From: Nematostella vectensis
Lineage: Eukaryota; Cnidaria; Anthozoa; Actiniaria; Edwardsiidae
Direction: 5' to 3'
DNA: 64,000 nt
NCBI RefSeq assembly: GCF_932526225.1
Contig: NC_064045.1
Span: forward strand, 6,432,998 to 6,496,997
Below are positions 61,401-64,000 of the stretch, piece after piece. The position numbers and the translations under genes are program-made. The notes beneath the pieces are model-generated. The model had not been told where the DNA came from and ran no database searches. It worked only from the letters and a program-made list of their open reading frames with translations. How positions within the stretch are numbered: position 1 is the stretch's first letter; each line of letters begins with the position of its first letter.

Positions 61401-63150
61401 AACAGTTTGTTATAGAGGGCATCACAATACACCATCCTACCCAAAAACACCTTATTATACCGGACGACACCAAACACCATCCTACTTCAAAACACCTCGT
61501 TATACCGGGCAACATAATACACCATCCTATCCCAAACACCTTGTTATAGGGGTCAACACTCTACACCATCCGATCCCAAACACCTTGTTATAGGGGTCAA
61601 CACACTACACCATCCTACCCCAATCACCTTGTTATACCGGGCAACACAAACACTATCCTACCCCAAAGACCTTGTTATACCGGGCAACACAATACACCAT
61701 CTATTGTGTGGTGACTGGAGAAAAGCATACACCCCAAACTTCCCGAAGGCAATCACCATACACAAAAACATTGTTAAACAGTTTAGCTAACTCAGCATAG
61801 AATCATTATACAAAAACGTTGATAGGAAGGGCGCCAAGTGGATTGACCGCACATAGCAAGCACAAAACTCATGCCTTACCTCATTAAACTGAACAATGAA
61901 TTGATAGACCACATACTAACCTTTGCTGGGCTAGTTCTCTTTCCCGTGTGCAGGCCATCTCCTTCTCTCGTTCAAGCTGGTCCCTGAGCTCCTCGATTTG
62001 TTGGATATATCTCCTGCCAGCACGCTCATCCGACTCCAGCAGCTCAGCCTTTAGGGAAAACACGGAACACAAGATTAGATACTAACATAATTACACTGCC
62101 ACAGGGTAACCAGTTATCTAGGTCGCCAACACAGTGTATTGGCTCCATTAACAACAGGGTTACTAATAATCTAGGCCATTCAGTGCACTGGCTTGATTTA
62201 CCACAGGAAACAAATAATCTAGGTTACTTAGTGCACTGGTTGGATTTACCACAGGGAAACCAAATAATATGGGTCACACAGTGCACTAGCTTGATTGACC
62301 ACAGGGAAACCAAAAAATATAGGTTACACAGTGCACTAGTTTGATTTACCACAGTAAAACCAGTAATCTAGGTCACTCAGTTTACTGATTTGATTTACCA
62401 CAGGGAAACCAATAATCTATGTTACTCAATGCATTGGCTTGATTCAACAAAGGGAAACCAATAATCTAGGTCACTCAGTGCATTGGCTTCATTCAACAAA
62501 GGGAAACCAATTATCTAGGTCACTCAGTGAATTGGCTTGATACAACAAAGGGAAACCAATAATCTAGGTCACTCAGAGCACTGCCTTGATTTACCACAGG
62601 AAAACCAACAATCTAGGTCAGCCTGAGCACTGACTCACTAATTTCACTTAGTGTACTAGCTTGATTTGCTGAAAGTAACTAATAATCTAGGCCACCCACC
62701 TGCTGCACTGACTTGATTTTCTTCACTTCAGCCTTGTGCTTTGCGATGAGCTTCTGAATATCTGGCTCAAGTCCTTTGACAGTTACCTCCTGTAACATAA
62801 GAATGACTGATTGGATAAGCTGTAACTTACAAGAGCATGGTTTATCTGTCACATGCCGGCGAACCCAAATTGACAACTAGGAAGTAAAGAAATTTAAGTG
62901 GCAATTGCACCAGTTCACTACTGGTAAAAACCTCAACAAACGGGATATACTAGATACCTGCTCTCTGAAGACAATACACAAACATCACAGAACCCGGGGG
63001 TACATTTTTTTAGCCTGGTTCTATCTTTTTATACATCCTGTGTCTTTACAAACCTTGATCTGTTGAGTTTTCTCAGTTATCCACTTTTCTCTTCTCAGTT
63101 TTTCAGCTGCTAGAATGACCTCTTTTTGCTTTTTTATCTCGACTTGATGA
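52500..63150 (-). CDS. CEP131: CEP131/AZI1 centrosomal coiled-coil protein, C-terminal 13 exons (partial)
   Basis: Homologue of CEP131 (AZI1, Drosophila Dila), a centriolar-satellite and ciliary-base protein needed for cilium formation. Minus-strand exons: 63054-63150, 62700-62789, 61921-62048, 60716-60863, 60081-60158, 59311-59385, 58186-58248, 57696-57781, 57067-57151, 55291-55445, 53789-53917, 53284-53344, 52500-52568. Phases agree throughout and give about 420 residues. Matching blocks in order are AAEKLRREKWITEKT, EVTVKGLEPDIQKLIAKHK, AELLESDERAGRRYIQQIEE, QQRRRLYSEVQEEKERIA, EIEMVINRLEDE, KRVRDKYESEI, DIIRQEFADR and, at the end, AAMKRADHLEMLLQQQRKK before TGA at 52500. It is almost entirely charged coiled coil. 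The N-terminal part lies beyond the right edge. Five of its introns contain a minisatellite that starts at a splice junction. Confidence 0.95.
52612..53130. repeat. dispersed repeat, copy B (partner at 3048)
   Basis: Lies in the last CEP131 intron. Shares AAGAACGTCCAGCCTGAGAT, AAGAACATGCCGAGGC, CTTTAAAATGC and TGAAAATTAGACGTTCTA with 3048-3340. It continues with TAAGAAGGGCACTTTCGGTT and GGATGTCCTGATTAAGCGGG, which copy A lacks. Confidence 0.7.
53911..54785. repeat. about 63-bp minisatellite, 14 copies, seeded at a CEP131 acceptor
   Basis: Units of 59-63 bp run from inside the exon at 53789-53917 into the upstream intron. On the minus strand the true acceptor reads TTGTCTCTTGTCAG then GCTGGTT, and the units read TGTGTTTCTTGCCAG then GCTGGTT. 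Every unit thus carries a pyrimidine tract, CAG and the first exon bases. Confidence 0.9.
55505..57082. repeat. 82-bp minisatellite, 13 near-identical plus about 2 old copies, seeded at a CEP131 donor
   Basis: Period is 82 bp. Units from 55988 to 57082 are almost identical; diverged units lie at 55505-55680. Each contains GTCGTCTACCTTCATCTCGT, which on the minus strand is the last about 15 exon bases (TA.AACGAGATGAAG) plus the donor GTAGACGAC of the exon 57067-57151. All 13 copies keep the donor. Overlapping 73-codon plus frames here come from the 82-bp period and are not genes. Confidence 0.93.
58234..59232. repeat. 55-bp minisatellite, about 18 copies, seeded at a CEP131 acceptor
   Basis: Consensus ATCAATACAGTATCGTACCA then CGACAGGATACAGTTAGTAAG. 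The first unit includes 15 exon bases (CATCAACACAGTATC, 58234-58248) and the acceptor; later units read CATCAATACAGTATC then GTACC, so the AG of the 3' splice site has become AC in the copies. Confidence 0.9.
59440..59870. repeat. 63-bp minisatellite, about 6 copies, not tied to an exon
   Basis: Units built on GATGGCTACAATAAATATGA, CAGCCATGGCGAAACTGATG. It lies within a CEP131 intron about 55 bases from the exon at 59311-59385 and shares no sequence with the junction. Open frames in several registers come from the 63-bp period. Confidence 0.85.
60295..60450. mobile_element. 156-bp MITE with CAGAGGCGTAGACAGG ends
   Basis: Ends CAGAGGCGTAGACAGG and CCTGGCTACGCCCCTG are inverted repeats with two mismatches; a long C-run follows the left end. 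Same family type as 15578. It lies in a CEP131 intron. Confidence 0.75.
60859..61700. repeat. 43-bp minisatellite, about 19 copies, seeded at a CEP131 acceptor
   Basis: Starts 5 bases inside the exon 60716-60863 and continues with a 43-bp period: CCATCCTACCAAAACACCTC then GTTATACCGGGCAACACAATACA. On the minus strand each unit has TTTTGGTAG then GATGG, a copy of the real acceptor. Beyond 61045 variants with CCCAAAACAGTTTGTTATAG alternate with the basic unit, a second-order pattern. Confidence 0.92.
62095..62718. repeat. about 49-bp minisatellite, 12 copies, seeded at a CEP131 donor
   Basis: Units AATCTAGGTCACTCAGTGCA then CTGGCTTGATTTACCACAGG. The last unit overlaps the 3' end of the exon 62700-62789 (TGCACTGACTTGATTTT) and the first intron bases (AATCTAGGCCACCC). 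In the copies the bases spanning the donor itself are replaced, so the splice site is lost from the units. Confidence 0.85.
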
Positions 63151-63483
63151 CTGTTAAAACAAATCATAGGTAGGTCCAGTCTTTTTGATGTATGGATTCT
63201 TTCCTGATGTGCAACTCTGCAATAGTGCTTAGAGGGAACAACAAAAGTAGCATCACCTTTTAAGCCCTGACTTGGCAAATAATAGAGAGCTTAAGCAAGT
63301 CAATACGAACGGCATCAAAAACGGCTCGCGTGCTCACCAATTGCTGAAAAATGGTGTTGACGTCCGTGACCGCGCGCGTAGAACGTAAAAATAGGGAAAA
63401 TGCTGTTCGATATTTCCTGTCACGGACGTCAACGTTTGGTGCTGTTCCTGTTGACTTGCTTAAGCTCTCTAATGACTGGGCTA

Positions 63484-63744
63484 CAGGGGCGGACCCAAAG
63501 TTTAAAAAGGGGGGGGGGGGGGGCAAAGCAAAAGGGGCAGATCCAAAGTTTAAAAAAGGGGGGGGGCAAAGCAAAAGGGGCAGATCCAAAGTTTAAAAAA
63601 GGGGGGCCAAAGCAAAAGTTTCAAGAAAGGGGGGCCTGACTTATTGTTCTTCAGTATATTTCCGTATATATTTTTTTATTTTTAAGCCAAACGTCATAAA
63701 ATAGGGGGGCGGGGCCCCTCGGCCCCCTCCTAGATCTGCCCCTG
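63484..63744. mobile_element. CAGGGGCGGA-ended MITE with internal G-run repeats
   Basis: Starts CAGGGGCGGACCCAAAG and ends TAGATCTGCCCCTG, which are imperfect inverted repeats. Inside, GGGGCAGATCCAAAGTTTAA recurs three times with poly(G) runs. It lies upstream of the first visible CEP131 exon. Confidence 0.65.
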
Positions 63745-63880
63745 GACTAGATGGCCATTGTAGTGTACTTGGGAATTGGGGCAGAAGAACAAAGATTTTA
63801 TCAAAGCTAAATCAACACAAGTTTGAAAAATTGTGTTGAACGTTGAATGTAAAGTAAAGTAGTTTCACTAAGGCGTTCAT

Positions 63881-64000
63881 CATACTTTTTCAACCTTGTT
63901 GATTCATAGCTTGTCTACACCATGCCTACGCAGACCATCTAGTTTTTCTACAGCTTGCGTTTAACATACCTTTTCAACCTTGTGTTGATTCATACCTTGT
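63881..64000. repeat. 34-bp direct repeat at the right edge
   Basis: TTTTCAACCTTGTTGATTCA (63887) and TTTTCAACCTTGTGTTGATT (63972) recur about 85 bases apart. On the minus strand the second reads AAAAG then GTATGTT and ACAAG then GTATGAA, both donor-like. It may be the edge of another array next to a CEP131 exon outside the window. Confidence 0.45.

Noticed and set aside
59381-61549. Plus and minus frames through the 63-bp and 43-bp arrays
   Set aside because: Repeat-derived; CEP131 exons on either side splice past them.

Overview
The window looks like nuclear DNA of an anthozoan cnidarian, most likely a sea anemone close to Nematostella vectensis. Genes have many small exons with GT-AG introns. 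A two-exon gene has the six-cysteine pattern of sea-anemone type I sodium-channel toxins, and the gaps are filled with MITEs, a Penelope-like element and minisatellites. Species is inferred from gene content, not from a search. All splice models below were read by eye and checked for reading-phase agreement at every junction.

Layout. 1-3035 is a 45-bp satellite in the last visible intron of WDR90. WDR90 (minus, 3644-16374) has 15 coding exons (718 codons) and runs off the left edge. It starts head-to-head, 313 bp away, with a UPF0193/C22orf23 homologue (plus, 16688-19683, 228 aa). 19.7-28.3 kb is gene-poor: a 602-bp TIR element holding a near-ideal hammerhead ribozyme, a 44-bp micro-element with the same ends, tandem arrays and a LINE 3' fragment. 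28374-29114 is a type I NaTx-like toxin precursor. 33227-39347 (minus) is a three-exon gene for a 458-aa secreted protein resembling the cnidarian jellyfish-toxin/Cry-like family. 39737-41419 is a Penelope-like insertion with a 21-bp target duplication and inverted terminal repeats that carry hammerhead-like motifs. 41.4-48.2 kb is mostly non-coding repeats. SNU13 (plus, 48303-51352) is complete. CEP131 (minus, 52500-63150) contributes its last 13 exons and runs off the right edge.

Genes in context. WDR90 (centriole wall) and CEP131 (centriolar satellites) both serve centrioles and cilia, and WDR90 shares a promoter region with C22orf23. SNU13 is a housekeeping snRNP/snoRNP protein. The two toxin-like genes are neighbours but are not obviously co-regulated.

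Most unusual observation. Eight intronic minisatellites, in three unrelated genes, each start at an exon-intron boundary, and their repeat unit is a copy of that junction. Five derive from a 5' splice site and three from a 3' splice site. In several arrays every unit still carries a plausible splice site, so the introns hold tens of decoy sites. This recurrence suggests a general process that amplifies splice junctions into tandem arrays.
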